A DNA stretch of 17,099 bases, taken from assembly GCA_020059985.1 (NCBI GenBank), contig JAGVCI010000073.1, positions 1 to 17,099 on the forward strand. Reading direction: 5' to 3'. The notes below the pieces were generated by a model. It was not told the DNA's origin and made no database searches. It was given only the letters and a program-made list of their open reading frames with translations. Of the stretch, positions 1 to 7,535 are shown piece after piece (position 1 is the first letter of the stretch; each line of letters starts with the position of its first letter). The translations under genes and the position numbers were made by a program. The DNA comes from Candidatus Peribacterales bacterium. GTDB lineage: Bacteria > Patescibacteriota > Gracilibacteria > Peribacterales > Peribacteraceae.

Positions 1-253
1 AGCGTCAGCGCAGCTGAAAGTGAAGTACGAAAATATTGTTTCCGGGAGCGGCGCCTCACATTCTGGAACAGCTCTCCTCACCGGTGCTTTCTTAAGTCTT
101 TTAGAGGAACCATCTGCACTTCCGGACGAATTAGTCGAAGCAGGAAAGACACCGAAACCTCCGCTCTTCGAAATTATTCTTCTCTCCCTTGGGATCTGCT
201 CGGCTGGCGGATTCTCCGCATTCCGTCTACTTCGAGGTAGGGGATTACTATGA
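1..253 (+). CDS. C-terminal end of a membrane-anchored protein, 5' end outside the window
   Basis: The reading frame is open from the first complete codon (position 2) to a TGA at 251-253, so this is probably the tail of a longer gene; a GTG at 20 is only an internal candidate start. About 83 residues are visible: a Gly/Ser-rich stretch, an acidic linker (LLEEPSALPDELVEAG), a Lys/Pro hinge, then a single hydrophobic segment of about 20 residues (starting PPLFEIILLSLGI) followed by a short Arg-rich end (RLLRGRG). This is the layout of a C-terminal membrane anchor with an outside domain and a tiny positive cytoplasmic tail. I do not recognise the family. The next gene starts 231 nt downstream from its own promoter, so the two are probably not one operon. 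Confidence 0.55.
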   Translation, partial: ASAQLKVKYENIVSGSGASHSGTALLTGAFLSLLEEPSALPDELVEAGKTPKPPLFEIILLSLGICSAGGFSAFRLLRGRGLL

Positions 254-324
254 TTTTGGCTTCTATAAGCGCTTATTCGATAGTGAGTGCGCTCGAAAAT
301 TAGGTGCCTCTGAAAGGTCGAATT

Positions 325-341
325 TTGGCGAGAATCGCCAA
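325..341. other. Short perfect hairpin in the intergenic region
   Basis: TTGGCGA and TCGCCAA form a 7-bp stem around a GAA loop. No T-run follows on either strand, so it is not a typical intrinsic terminator. It may still mark the 3' end of the partial upstream gene, or be a protein site upstream of the promoter at 370. Confidence 0.35.
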
Positions 342-369
342 TCCCTTGGGGTATACGTCAAAAGAAACA

Positions 370-397
370 TTGACAAATGTACAAAATATGGTAATTT
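370..397 (+). promoter_or_regulatory. Candidate promoter for the SPFH-like membrane protein gene
   Basis: A perfect TTGACA lies at 370-375. A weak -10 (TAATTT, 392-397) follows after 16 nt, preceded by TGG, which gives the TGn extended -10 form. Initiation near 404 would give a leader of about 80 nt carrying a 17-bp palindrome and a good ribosome binding site. Confidence 0.45.
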
Positions 398-428
398 AAA
401 TTTAGGTCAGTGGTCGGTCAGGAAGACC

Positions 429-445
429 AAAGATCATTGATCTTT
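429..445. promoter_or_regulatory. 17-bp perfect palindrome in the leader, candidate operator
   Basis: AAAGATCA (429-436) and TGATCTTT (438-445) are perfect inverted repeats around one T. The element lies just downstream of the predicted start of transcription and 40 nt before the start codon. It could be a dimeric repressor site or an RNA hairpin. No T-tract follows, so it is not a terminator. Confidence 0.4.
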
Positions 446-484
446 CACAGCACAGCGTCATCACAAATTTTTTGGAGAAAACTC

Positions 485-1918
485 ATGTTCGAAGAAATCG
501 TTGATCAGGGTTTGCTTGCGAGTCTCGTCGGAGATCGCCGTGAGGAGGACATTCAGGATGAAGAATGGAAACGGGCGACCGTGAGGATGTACTACGATGA
601 TCCACTTCTCTGGTGGGTTTTCTGGCTTCCTCTCATTCTTTGTCCGGTGCTCCTTGTTGCATCGGTGATTGCGTTTGCAGCAAGTGTCGTATTCGGTGGT
701 CTTCTTCTCGTGCTCGGGTTGTTCGCTGGCCATGTCGCGCTCTGGGGCTACAACAGCACGAGCTTCGTGGAAGGGGATAGGTTTGTGTACCGGCAATTTT
801 TTGGCGCCGGTACCATGCTTACCGATACTCGCTACTTCAACGCAGAAGAGTGGTTCATGCCGCTCAATTGGTTCACGTCGGGGCTGGTCGTTCAAAGTAT
901 TGAATTTCCAGCGTCCCAGCAGATTTTCCGCACGCCGGAAAATCCGAGAGACGACAACGCTCTCGTGGTCCAATTGAGACAAGGACGGGTCACTCAAGAT
1001 GAGCATGGCGTTCAACACGAGCCGAGCGACGAGCAACTCGTTATTCTTCGACTGGTCTACCGGTTAGCCATGACCATGGCGCCGAGAACTGTTGTGCTCG
1101 CCTATCTCGAAGAGTTCGAAAATAACGGCGTGGATGCATTTACCACGAAAGTGGAACCGGATGTCACTGGGCTCACGATTGCGGTCGCCGAAAGACGACT
1201 GCAAGGCCGACGAGTCGATGATCTCATCCAGAATGCCGGTGGCGTTGCCGCCGACATATATCCGGAGATCCGTGACCGTCTCTATCGCATAGGGGTAGAG
1301 CTTATCGAGATTGCGATCGAAGATACCGTTGATGTGCGTCCGGAAGGATTTATTCAGACTCGCAGTCGATACGTTCGCATACAGCTCGAAGCTGATGCAA
1401 ATGTGCGAATTGCGAGGGCTCGTCAAAATGAAAGAGTCCAATCCGCCGATGCCAATGAACAGGCACGCGTGCGAGAGATCGCCGCGGAAGTTGTCATCCA
1501 AACTGATCTTGCAGCGCAATTGCAACTTCAGTTGACGAACGAAACGTTGCGGCAACGAGGCTTGCCAGAGATTCAGAATTTGATCGCAGGACTCAGTGTG
1601 TACGGTAATCCTGTTGTTGGCCAATTCATGCGTCTCATCGAAGGCGCGGTGAAGGGCGGCAAATCGGTCGAATTCGCGAGTGAATTGGCGGATGGTCTCA
1701 AGGCGATGGGTCTGCACACTGAAGGCGGGGATATCATGTTGTTCTCTTCCGGCTCGGAAGAGGGCGTCACGAACCTCGTCGGTGCAGGAACACCCCTCGG
1801 AAGCGGCGCTATTTCAGTCGCTTTAGTCTTGGCGCTCATACAGCGCATCGCTTCGAAGTTCGGTATTAATCTTAACCAAACAAATGCAGCCGCAGGCAAT
1901 GCGGGTGCAAACACCTAA
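485..1918 (+). CDS. Membrane protein with SPFH/band-7-like domain
   Basis: 477 aa. The ATG at 485 is preferred over an in-frame upstream GTG (410) because GGAGA lies at correct spacing before it. Residues 1-38 are acidic and cytoplasmic in character. Residues 41-86 are two adjacent hydrophobic spans forming a membrane hairpin. Residues ~95-290 are beta-rich and end in a stretch typical of SPFH domains (a YRIGVELIEIAIEDV-like strand, an R/E helix, then LPEIQ). Residues ~295-360 are an Ala/Glu/Gln-rich helix of the kind that drives stomatin/flotillin oligomerisation. The Gly-rich C-terminus has a further mildly hydrophobic segment (~436-452). SPFH proteins form membrane-bound rings or scaffolds that organise or protect membrane complexes. 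The fold call rests on pattern only; two N-terminal membrane spans are unusual for the family, which more often has one. No NfeD-type partner is adjacent. Confidence 0.6.
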   Translation: MFEEIVDQGLLASLVGDRREEDIQDEEWKRATVRMYYDDPLLWWVFWLPLILCPVLLVASVIAFAASVVFGGLLLVLGLFAGHVALWGYNSTSFVEGDRFVYRQFFGAGTMLTDTRYFNAEEWFMPLNWFTSGLVVQSIEFPASQQIFRTPENPRDDNALVVQLRQGRVTQDEHGVQHEPSDEQLVILRLVYRLAMTMAPRTVVLAYLEEFENNGVDAFTTKVEPDVTGLTIAVAERRLQGRRVDDLIQNAGGVAADIYPEIRDRLYRIGVELIEIAIEDTVDVRPEGFIQTRSRYVRIQLEADANVRIARARQNERVQSADANEQARVREIAAEVVIQTDLAAQLQLQLTNETLRQRGLPEIQNLIAGLSVYGNPVVGQFMRLIEGAVKGGKSVEFASELADGLKAMGLHTEGGDIMLFSSGSEEGVTNLVGAGTPLGSGAISVALVLALIQRIASKFGINLNQTNAAAGNAGANT

Positions 1919-1937
1919 GTGATGGTGCGTGCTGTGC

Positions 1938-1966
1938 AAACCCCCTGCCATGATGGTGGGGGGTTT
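1938..1966. terminator. Shared terminator hairpin between convergent genes
   Basis: AAACCCCC (1938-1945) pairs with GGGGGTTT (1959-1966). The stem continues inward through two G-T wobbles and CCA/TGG to a 3-nt loop, giving about 13 bp. It lies between the stops of two converging genes (1918 and 1976). The downstream T content is modest on both strands, so efficiency is uncertain. Confidence 0.7.
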
Positions 1967-1975
1967 CACTGTGTC

Positions 1976-3079
1976 TTATTCTTCCCAGTGCAAAGCAAGA
2001 GACAGTACCGTCGCTACTTTCTTCTCTGGTGGAACGAGGAATGCGCCACCTCGTTTATCGAGGAATCCGAGAGCGATAGCCATGTCTTCCATGACGAGGA
2101 AACGATCAGAGGGAGAAATACCCGCAATCTTTTCGTCTTCCACGGTGAAAGGACAGTGCGGATAATCAGCAGCATTGTCTGGGATTTGACGCTGGACTGC
2201 GTAACGAGTGTAGAGAGTACCAAACTGTTCGGCGAAGAGCGTGCTGAGGTTCACGATTGGATAAACATACTGCTTGTCTCCTTCGCGGATTTCATCCAGG
2301 AATTTTTCCGGGAGTTTTACGTCTCCTTCGCGAAGCTCATGAACAACATCATTTAGGTGATTTTCCTTGTTTGCCATCTTCCACTCTCGGTCAGACGGAA
2401 ACCTTCCGCGTTGCACAGTCGTAATAGCGGTATCGGCGGCAACCAAAATGAGTCCCCCTCCGAGAACGGTACCGACCAACTTTCTGGTTTTCTTGTGCAT
2501 GAGAGCCATAACAGTGACGGCCGTCGCGCCCGCGAGCATAAGCGCTTTCTCTTTGCCACTCGCCTGCTTGAACCCGGTGATCAGACTGTTTGTGACTTTG
2601 CCGGCACCAGAGCCCTCCCACAATTTTGAGGTGATCGTTTTGCTTCTATCTGGGCGGAGCTCTGTAAGTGACTTCGCCGTGTTGCGGAAAACTTCCGCGC
2701 GTTTGGCAATGTACTGCATCAAAATTTCTAATTCTTTGTTCGCTTGTTCCTGGAGAGAAGGATCACGGAGGTGGTTCAGCTTTTCCGCAATGTCGAGGCC
2801 TGCTTCCGTGCCAATTCCGCCGCACTGGAGGATGCATCGTTCCAAGTGTTCGTGTGTGATATCTTTTTCTTGGATCTGAGAGAGTGTGGCAATCATCGCT
2901 TCGAAGCCCTCTTTCTCTTCGAGGTTACTCAAAAATTCAAAGGCCTTTCTGTCGGTCGTCTCCAGGTCCGCGTGGCTGGTCTTCAGGAATTCCTCCATCT
3001 CATTGTGTGGAGGGCTCATGTAGATCTCTCTCTTCTCACGAGAGTTAGAGAAACCGTTTCGGGAGTGAAGAAATCTCAT
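1976..3079 (-). CDS. Membrane protein of unknown function with the shared FxxSxEKR N-terminal motif
   Basis: 367 aa, second gene of a minus-strand pair. Its ATG overlaps the upstream stop as ATGA (3076-3079), implying translational coupling. An internal ATG at 3019 (residue 21) has an AGAGAGAG stretch upstream, but the longer start is preferred because residues 1-23 carry the same motif as two other proteins here (M-R-x-x-H, then FSNSREKREIYMS). Residues ~25-175 are helical and charged, with Cys82 and Cys86. Residues 179-194 and 201-219 are two hydrophobic spans separated by a Lys/Arg-rich turn (HKKTRK), suggesting a membrane hairpin. The C-terminal ~145 residues are soluble and mixed alpha/beta. 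I do not recognise the family. The upstream partner is a Cys-free protein with a His-rich tail. Confidence 0.75.
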   Translation of the reverse strand: MRFLHSRNGFSNSREKREIYMSPPHNEMEEFLKTSHADLETTDRKAFEFLSNLEEKEGFEAMIATLSQIQEKDITHEHLERCILQCGGIGTEAGLDIAEKLNHLRDPSLQEQANKELEILMQYIAKRAEVFRNTAKSLTELRPDRSKTITSKLWEGSGAGKVTNSLITGFKQASGKEKALMLAGATAVTVMALMHKKTRKLVGTVLGGGLILVAADTAITTVQRGRFPSDREWKMANKENHLNDVVHELREGDVKLPEKFLDEIREGDKQYVYPIVNLSTLFAEQFGTLYTRYAVQRQIPDNAADYPHCPFTVEDEKIAGISPSDRFLVMEDMAIALGFLDKRGGAFLVPPEKKVATVLSLALHWEE

Positions 3080-4230
3080 GTGTTTGGATGATGAGCAGGG
3101 TCAGTAGCATTGTGCGGTTGTGCCGGATGTGCGCCCTCATGCGCATCGCCGTGGCCATGTTCTCCATGTCCATGTCCGCCGCCGCCCGCACCGAATGCCT
3201 TCCACCACAGCGACTTGCCGTTTGTATTGAAAATGTCGACTCTATCCGCAAGCTCGAGCATAAATTTCACGGGATCGTGATAGAACTCCTTGGAGTTCTT
3301 TTTCAACGATACATCAACTTTCTCGAGCCACTTCCATGTGTTTTCTCGAGAGCCAGCTCCAAAACCTGTCACAAAATCCCACGTTTTACCCCAGAATCCT
3401 CTTTCGGGTCCCTGCGCTGCTCCATGAGCAGGTTCATTCGTGCGAGGAGTTCGAGGCGGAGGAGTAACCGGAGGGTCAACGGGGGCAGGCGTGGGATCGG
3501 TGTATGGGCGCACTGCCTGTAGTATTCCATCGGTTACTTCTTCGAAGGTCTGTCGATGTGACGGAAATTCCGCATCCAGTTTTTCAATGATCTTTGCCAA
3601 ATCATTTTTACTTTCTATAGCAGGTTTGTCCAAACGAAGAACAAATCTGTCTGTGTTTTCACCGACATTGATTTGGTTTTTTCCTATAAGCTCGCGCAGT
3701 TTCTTTTTTTCTTCGTCACTGAACGCATTCATTTTTTCGACTAACCGATCCTTTGCAGCGCTTGTTGCCGTAATCAGGACCTGATTCTTGTCGCCAGTAT
3801 CGAGTTGTACTGCACTCACAGAAGTTAATTTATTGAGCTTTGTGCCCAAAGATGAAGCGGGTGCCGCGCCTGTTGCATTTCTTGCGGAGACCAATGCTTG
3901 GAGCGTCGTATCCAGATTTCCGCGCACCGATTCAACCTTTTCATTGATATAGCTCCCTGCTTTCTCAACTTTTTCTATTTGCTCGGTGAGCTCACCGGTT
4001 TCATCAACAACGAGCCTGTTATTTTCTTCTTTCAATCCCGCTCTGTCCTTATCGGCAACATTCACCTTGTTTGCATTTGCATGCAGCATTGCATTCATTG
4101 CGCTGCGCGTGGTTTGCAACTGAGCTTCGACGCGAGCCTTCACGTTTGCGGCCTCGGGGGTGCCCTGACCTTCCCAAGGTTTTTGCCGGCGCAGCTCTTC
4201 GAGTTGTCTGAGTGTGTCTTCCGTCGCCAT
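3076..4230 (-). CDS. Helical protein with Pro-rich linker and His-rich tail, unknown function
   Basis: 384 aa. The ATG at 4228-4230 is chosen over the preceding TTG because a consensus extended -10 ends 6 nt before it. Residues 1-120 are helical and charged with coiled-coil character. Residues ~150-240 form a second globular region. Residues 245-264 are a Pro/Thr-rich linker, followed by an aromatic-rich segment (FWGKTWDFVTGFGAG) and a helical part. The final 32 residues are Gly/His-rich: nine histidines between 353 and 381, starting GHGHGEHGHGDAHEG. Such tails often bind Ni, Zn or Cu, but no metal partner is nearby. The protein contains no cysteine and no membrane span. It is the first gene of a two-gene operon with the membrane protein at 3079-1976, and divergent from a similar pair starting at 4331. 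I do not recognise the family. Confidence 0.8.
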   Translation of the reverse strand: MATEDTLRQLEELRRQKPWEGQGTPEAANVKARVEAQLQTTRSAMNAMLHANANKVNVADKDRAGLKEENNRLVVDETGELTEQIEKVEKAGSYINEKVESVRGNLDTTLQALVSARNATGAAPASSLGTKLNKLTSVSAVQLDTGDKNQVLITATSAAKDRLVEKMNAFSDEEKKKLRELIGKNQINVGENTDRFVLRLDKPAIESKNDLAKIIEKLDAEFPSHRQTFEEVTDGILQAVRPYTDPTPAPVDPPVTPPPRTPRTNEPAHGAAQGPERGFWGKTWDFVTGFGAGSRENTWKWLEKVDVSLKKNSKEFYHDPVKFMLELADRVDIFNTNGKSLWWKAFGAGGGGHGHGEHGHGDAHEGAHPAQPHNATDPAHHPNT

Positions 4231-4236
4231 CAAGAC

Positions 4237-4245
4237 ATTATATCA
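4237..4245 (-). promoter_or_regulatory. Extended -10 promoter giving a leaderless start
   Basis: On the minus strand TGA-TATAAT occupies 4245-4237, a perfect -10 with the TGn extension. Only six nucleotides separate it from the ATG at 4230, so transcription should begin at or next to the A of the start codon. No convincing -35 and no Shine-Dalgarno are present, as expected for a leaderless mRNA. Confidence 0.7.
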
Positions 4246-4312
4246 AATTTACCCTTCGCCGTACATGCCCTCCTATGGGTCTAAATCATGGTGGTCTTTG
4301 GAGTCTACTTAT

Positions 4313-4320
4313 GCTAGAAT
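4313..4320 (+). promoter_or_regulatory. Extended -10 promoter, near-leaderless
   Basis: TGC-TAGAAT (4312-4320) is a one-mismatch -10 with the TGn extension. It lies 10 nt before the ATG at 4331, so a leader of about 3-4 nt is expected. It faces away from the minus-strand promoter at 4237-4245, making this a ~100-bp divergent control region. No clear -35 was seen. Confidence 0.55.
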
Positions 4321-4330
4321 GTCCTGATAC

Positions 4331-4669
4331 ATGAAAAATAAGTCACAGAAGACAGTGGCGACACAGTGGTCGATGATCGACCTCTACGACATGCTCATGT
4401 TCGAGATCGAACCGGAGCTTCTGTCTGATGCAGTAGGCGAACTCGACGAGCTCTACAAGAACGAAACGAAAGAAGAGCACCAAGAGAGAATGGATCGCTA
4501 CAAGGTGGCTTTCCAAACGTTTTCCGATCGGTTCGGAAAAATGCTGGATCTCTGGAAGGTGCAGCTCAAGGATTTCGACAAGGCCATTCTCTCTGCGATC
4601 AAAGCGAAAGCTGGAGCAGAGGAGTCTGGACGTCTCTCTGGTATTGAACAATCCCTCGACAATATATGA
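4331..4669 (+). CDS. Small helical protein, first gene of a two-gene operon, unknown function
   Basis: 112 aa, acidic and almost entirely helical, with no cysteine, no signal peptide and no membrane segment. It has a Lys-rich start (MKNKSQKT), then a helical region (SMIDLYDMLMFEIEPELLSD) and a long charged helix rich in Glu/Lys/Gln (~40-95). The stop codon overlaps the next start as ATGA (4666-4669), so translation of the two genes is probably coupled. The start sits 10 nt after an extended -10, and no Shine-Dalgarno is visible. The length and position match the small partner upstream of the third motif-bearing gene (10106-9816), although I see no clear sequence similarity between the two. 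Family not recognised. Confidence 0.75.
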   Translation: MKNKSQKTVATQWSMIDLYDMLMFEIEPELLSDAVGELDELYKNETKEEHQERMDRYKVAFQTFSDRFGKMLDLWKVQLKDFDKAILSAIKAKAGAEESGRLSGIEQSLDNI

Positions 4670-6198
4670 AGCTAAAACACACTTTCTCTGGCGTTTTCAA
4701 ATTTTCGAAAGAGAAAAGACTTCTACATTTTTCTTCCGCTCCGTCGGAACAACCGAAGCCCGATGAGTTTATTGCCCGACAGGAATCAACGGAGGATATC
4801 CGCGAAATCGTTTCGCAACTCGACGACATGAAAACGGAAGTGGTGTACGAAGTGATTCGCGATGTCGTCTCTGACAACGAGGTGAAGGTGAACGAGATTG
4901 AGAGTCTGGGTTTTCGCATTCTCGAAAAGACGCATGAACTTTTTACGAGCTCTACTACAGATTGGGACGAAGGAGAAATGGAGGAGCTGATCCAGGCGAT
5001 GCCCAAAACCAAGGAGGATATGGCTTTTCTTGCCTTTTCTGAGGGTCTCGTCGGATACGATGCCTACAAGGAGATTGTAGAAAAGAAAGAGCGAATTCCG
5101 GGACAGGCATGGTCGCTCGAAGACATGAAGGAAGATGCAACTGTGCAGATCGCTCTGAACGCGCTCCGTGATAATAAAGATGCAATCCGCCAAGCAATTG
5201 CTCTGAAAAATGCCGGTCGCAACAGAGAGCTGCACCGTGATCGGAGAATTATGCGCGACCAATTTTTCCAGTACACAGGGTGGAAATATGAGGATTACCT
5301 CCACGCACTTCAAAGAGAAAAAGGTCCCGTGCGCAACGCAAGCGGTCTGACCGGTGCCGAAGAGCGAGCGAAGCTGGAACCGGAATGGGAGAAGAGAGCC
5401 GAGGAAAAGAGTGTTGCATCCACGGACAAACCTCGTCCGTACCAGCCCCGGGTGAACAGCATGCTTGGTTCTTGGAGCAGCGCGCAGCGCGATCGCGATC
5501 AAATTGCGAGAGAAAAAGCTGATGCGGATGCCCGCTATGCTAGACATCCAGAACTCGCGGAATTCCGCGGTCCGAGTCAGGTGTCTTATAGTTTTAACGA
5601 CACGAAAGCTGATCGAGAATATCGAGACAGGGAAAACCGGAAGGAAGCAAAGAGGCGGACAGAAGAGTTAGCAAAAGCTCCTCCGACACCGGAGAGCGAA
5701 AAGAAAATCGCGGAATTGCACGAAAAAATTGCGAAGAAAATGGGATACGTGACCAAAGAGCAGTACGACAGAAAATTGGAAGCTTTCAAACAGGGTGCGC
5801 TGTATTCCTATTTCGATGCGAGGGGGAATATGGTTCTCCGATGGAAAGATATGACTGCTGCGGTTGTGAGTCCGGACGGAAAAATCGCCATGCGCCGTAC
5901 GAGCAAGCTGTGGTCGAAGTCGGATTTGGACAGAGCTGGATACGAAAGAAAGAGCAAGATCGTCACGTCCAACTACGCGAAGGACCATCCGACGATCGAT
6001 ATTATGGAAGGAAAAACTCCCGCGGGAGCGGTGGCGAGCGCGGAGGCTGCCGACCGTGCGGTCGACGAAGATCTTCGTCGAGCTGGAATGGATCCTACGA
6101 TCACGGGGCCCGATGCGTCTGCGGCGGCCGATCAAGCAGTCGAGGAAGATTTGCGTGCGCAGGGCTTCGATCCAGATACGACGGTCGAAGGCGCATAA
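4666..6198 (+). CDS. Large Cys-free coiled-coil protein with the shared FxxSxEKR N-terminal motif
   Basis: 510 aa. Residues 1-24 carry the shared motif (M-K-x-x-H, then FKFSKEKRLLHFS). A charged helical region covers ~35-215. It is followed by an aromatic patch (FFQYTGWKYEDYLHALQ, ~204-220) and a highly charged Arg/Glu/Asp coil (~235-365). A small beta-rich patch (YSYFDARGNMVLRWKDM) and the C-terminal part come next. The last 50 residues hold two copies of a 17-residue unit (AADxAVxEDLRxxGxDP) spaced 26 residues apart. There is no cysteine, signal peptide or membrane span. It starts inside the stop of the upstream small gene and ends before a strong terminator. I do not recognise the family; the composition suggests a structural or scaffold protein. 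Confidence 0.8.
   Translation: MKLKHTFSGVFKFSKEKRLLHFSSAPSEQPKPDEFIARQESTEDIREIVSQLDDMKTEVVYEVIRDVVSDNEVKVNEIESLGFRILEKTHELFTSSTTDWDEGEMEELIQAMPKTKEDMAFLAFSEGLVGYDAYKEIVEKKERIPGQAWSLEDMKEDATVQIALNALRDNKDAIRQAIALKNAGRNRELHRDRRIMRDQFFQYTGWKYEDYLHALQREKGPVRNASGLTGAEERAKLEPEWEKRAEEKSVASTDKPRPYQPRVNSMLGSWSSAQRDRDQIAREKADADARYARHPELAEFRGPSQVSYSFNDTKADREYRDRENRKEAKRRTEELAKAPPTPESEKKIAELHEKIAKKMGYVTKEQYDRKLEAFKQGALYSYFDARGNMVLRWKDMTAAVVSPDGKIAMRRTSKLWSKSDLDRAGYERKSKIVTSNYAKDHPTIDIMEGKTPAGAVASAEAADRAVDEDLRRAGMDPTITGPDASAAADQAVEEDLRAQGFDPDTTVEGA
6046..6174 (+). repeat. Two-copy 26-residue tandem repeat at the C-terminus of the 510-aa protein
   Basis: Residues 461-477 and 487-503 match as A-A-D-[RQ]-A-V-[DE]-E-D-L-R-x-x-G-[MF]-D-P. 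Spacers of low similarity give a period of 26 residues (78 nt). The DNA copies have diverged, so this is an older duplication kept by selection on the protein rather than a fresh DNA repeat. Confidence 0.75.
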
Positions 6199-6211
6199 CT
6201 TCTGTATATGG

Positions 6212-6249
6212 AAGAACCCCGATGCGCGAAGCATCGGGGTTCTTTTTTT
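6212..6249 (+). terminator. Strong intrinsic terminator
   Basis: A perfect 14-bp stem (AAGAACCCCGATGC / GCATCGGGGTTCTT) with a 5-nt GCGAA loop runs directly into seven T residues (6243-6249). It ends the plus-strand operon (4331-6198). In reverse it can also serve the converging minus-strand gene that stops at 6267. Confidence 0.93.
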
Positions 6250-6266
6250 AGCGTAGGGGAATGTGG

Positions 6267-7535
6267 TTACCGGCAACCGTACTGGTACGGTTGCGGACAA
6301 TAGACGGTGGAAGTGGTGCGTCGAGCGCAGCACTTCGCGATTTCTCCTTCGACGGCAACCAGTTTTTTCTGGTACGCCGCGAGGAGCGTCTGGTCAGCAC
6401 TTCGATCCGCCTGGATCTCGGCGACTTTTTTCTTCAGATAGTTGGCCATAGTGGTCAACTTCTGATGAGCCGCCGCGATGTCCGCGGTGTTCTTGGCGAT
6501 GTTCTGCTCAGCAGAACCCATTCGCCCCTCGAGACCGCTGACGCGGTTCTCGAGCTTCGTGAACCGTTGGTGGCTTTTCGCACCACCGACGCAGGACTTG
6601 ATGAGTCCTTGCATGCCGTCTTCCGACAGGTTCTCTCCCATGAGTGCAATCTCGAAGTCCGTTCCATTGGGATCGAGAATGGTCTTCACGTTGAGTGAAC
6701 TTTTTCCAATCGGCAGACTGGACATCGAAACATTCGCTCCGGCGCCTCCTTGGTTGCCTGCACCACCCACCCAATGGCTGTAGTAGCTCTTGGGGACGAG
6801 GTAATACAGCGCACCAAGCACGAATACGACGAGAATCAGGATGAGGATTGCCCTCATGAAACCCGAAAGTCCGCGCCAGCGGTCACCAATGGTTTGCCGG
6901 GTGTTTGTCCCACCACGCGGGTGACGGGGACCGCCACCTTGGCCGTGGTCACCACCTCCGCCTTGACCACCATTGCCACGATTTCCCTGCCCAGCACCGC
7001 CCTGATTGGGGCGTTGCTGGTGAGTGTCATCTTGACCGGCCTGTTGAGTGGTGCGGGGCTGGTTCGCGGGCGTGCCTTGTCCAGCGTGAGCGGGATCGCT
7101 GTGTTGTTGATTCGCCATAGTAGTAGTTTCCTTTTCCGAAGACGTGGATGTGTTACCGTTCTCGTCACTAACAAAGTGATCGAGGATACTAAGCGACTCA
7201 GCGAGAGCGGGGACCGTGCGGTCTGCGCTCTCAAGGTTGGAAAGAAGCTCTTTGGCAAAAGCCTTGAGCTTCTCCTTATTGCCCAAACCTTTCTTGGTGG
7301 GCTTTTCCAGTCCAGGAGGCGGACGCCCCCTTTCCTGGAAATGTTCCCACACAGCTTTGACAGCTGCGTAGAGAACATCATTTGTGACGCGGCCTCTCTT
7401 TTTAGGAAGGGCAGCGACTTGCTGCGGCGCGGGAGTGGGTGAACCACCCCCCATGATGTCGACCGTAACGCGTACGGTCTCGATCTGGCCTTGCATGGCA
7501 ACCTGTTGAGGGCTGCCTTGCGTCGTCGTAGACAT
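6267..7535 (-). CDS. Single-pass membrane protein with Gly/Gln-rich linker and Cys-rich tail
   Basis: 422 aa. The ATG at 7535 is preferred over an in-frame GTG at 7577 because GGAG lies 7 nt before it. Residues ~45-125 form a small soluble domain with basic and helical parts (PKKRGRVTNDVLYAAVKAVWEHF). Residues ~142-210 are low complexity, rich in Gly, Gln, Asn and His. Residues 228-246 are the only membrane span (ILILILVVFVLGALYYLV), preceded by Arg residues, so the N-terminal half is likely cytoplasmic and the C-terminal half outside. Residues ~324-400 form a heptad-type coiled coil. The end contains Cys402, Cys403, Cys413 and Cys421, plus Cys315 earlier, suggesting disulfides outside the cell. 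I do not recognise the family; the layout resembles an envelope-spanning or adhesive structural protein. It has its own promoter and a structured leader. Confidence 0.75.
   Translation of the reverse strand: MSTTTQGSPQQVAMQGQIETVRVTVDIMGGGSPTPAPQQVAALPKKRGRVTNDVLYAAVKAVWEHFQERGRPPPGLEKPTKKGLGNKEKLKAFAKELLSNLESADRTVPALAESLSILDHFVSDENGNTSTSSEKETTTMANQQHSDPAHAGQGTPANQPRTTQQAGQDDTHQQRPNQGGAGQGNRGNGGQGGGGDHGQGGGPRHPRGGTNTRQTIGDRWRGLSGFMRAILILILVVFVLGALYYLVPKSYYSHWVGGAGNQGGAGANVSMSSLPIGKSSLNVKTILDPNGTDFEIALMGENLSEDGMQGLIKSCVGGAKSHQRFTKLENRVSGLEGRMGSAEQNIAKNTADIAAAHQKLTTMANYLKKKVAEIQADRSADQTLLAAYQKKLVAVEGEIAKCCARRTTSTVYCPQPYQYGCR

Noticed and set aside
2976..3019. Start of the 367-aa gene at the internal ATG (3019)
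   Set aside because: It has a purine-rich stretch upstream, but the longer start gives ATGA coupling with the upstream gene and preserves the shared N-terminal motif.
6750..7442. 230-codon plus-strand open frame opposite the Gly/Gln-rich membrane protein gene
   Set aside because: It exists because the minus-strand gene is low complexity and GC-rich. The minus frame has a ribosome binding site, a promoter and a sensible membrane layout.
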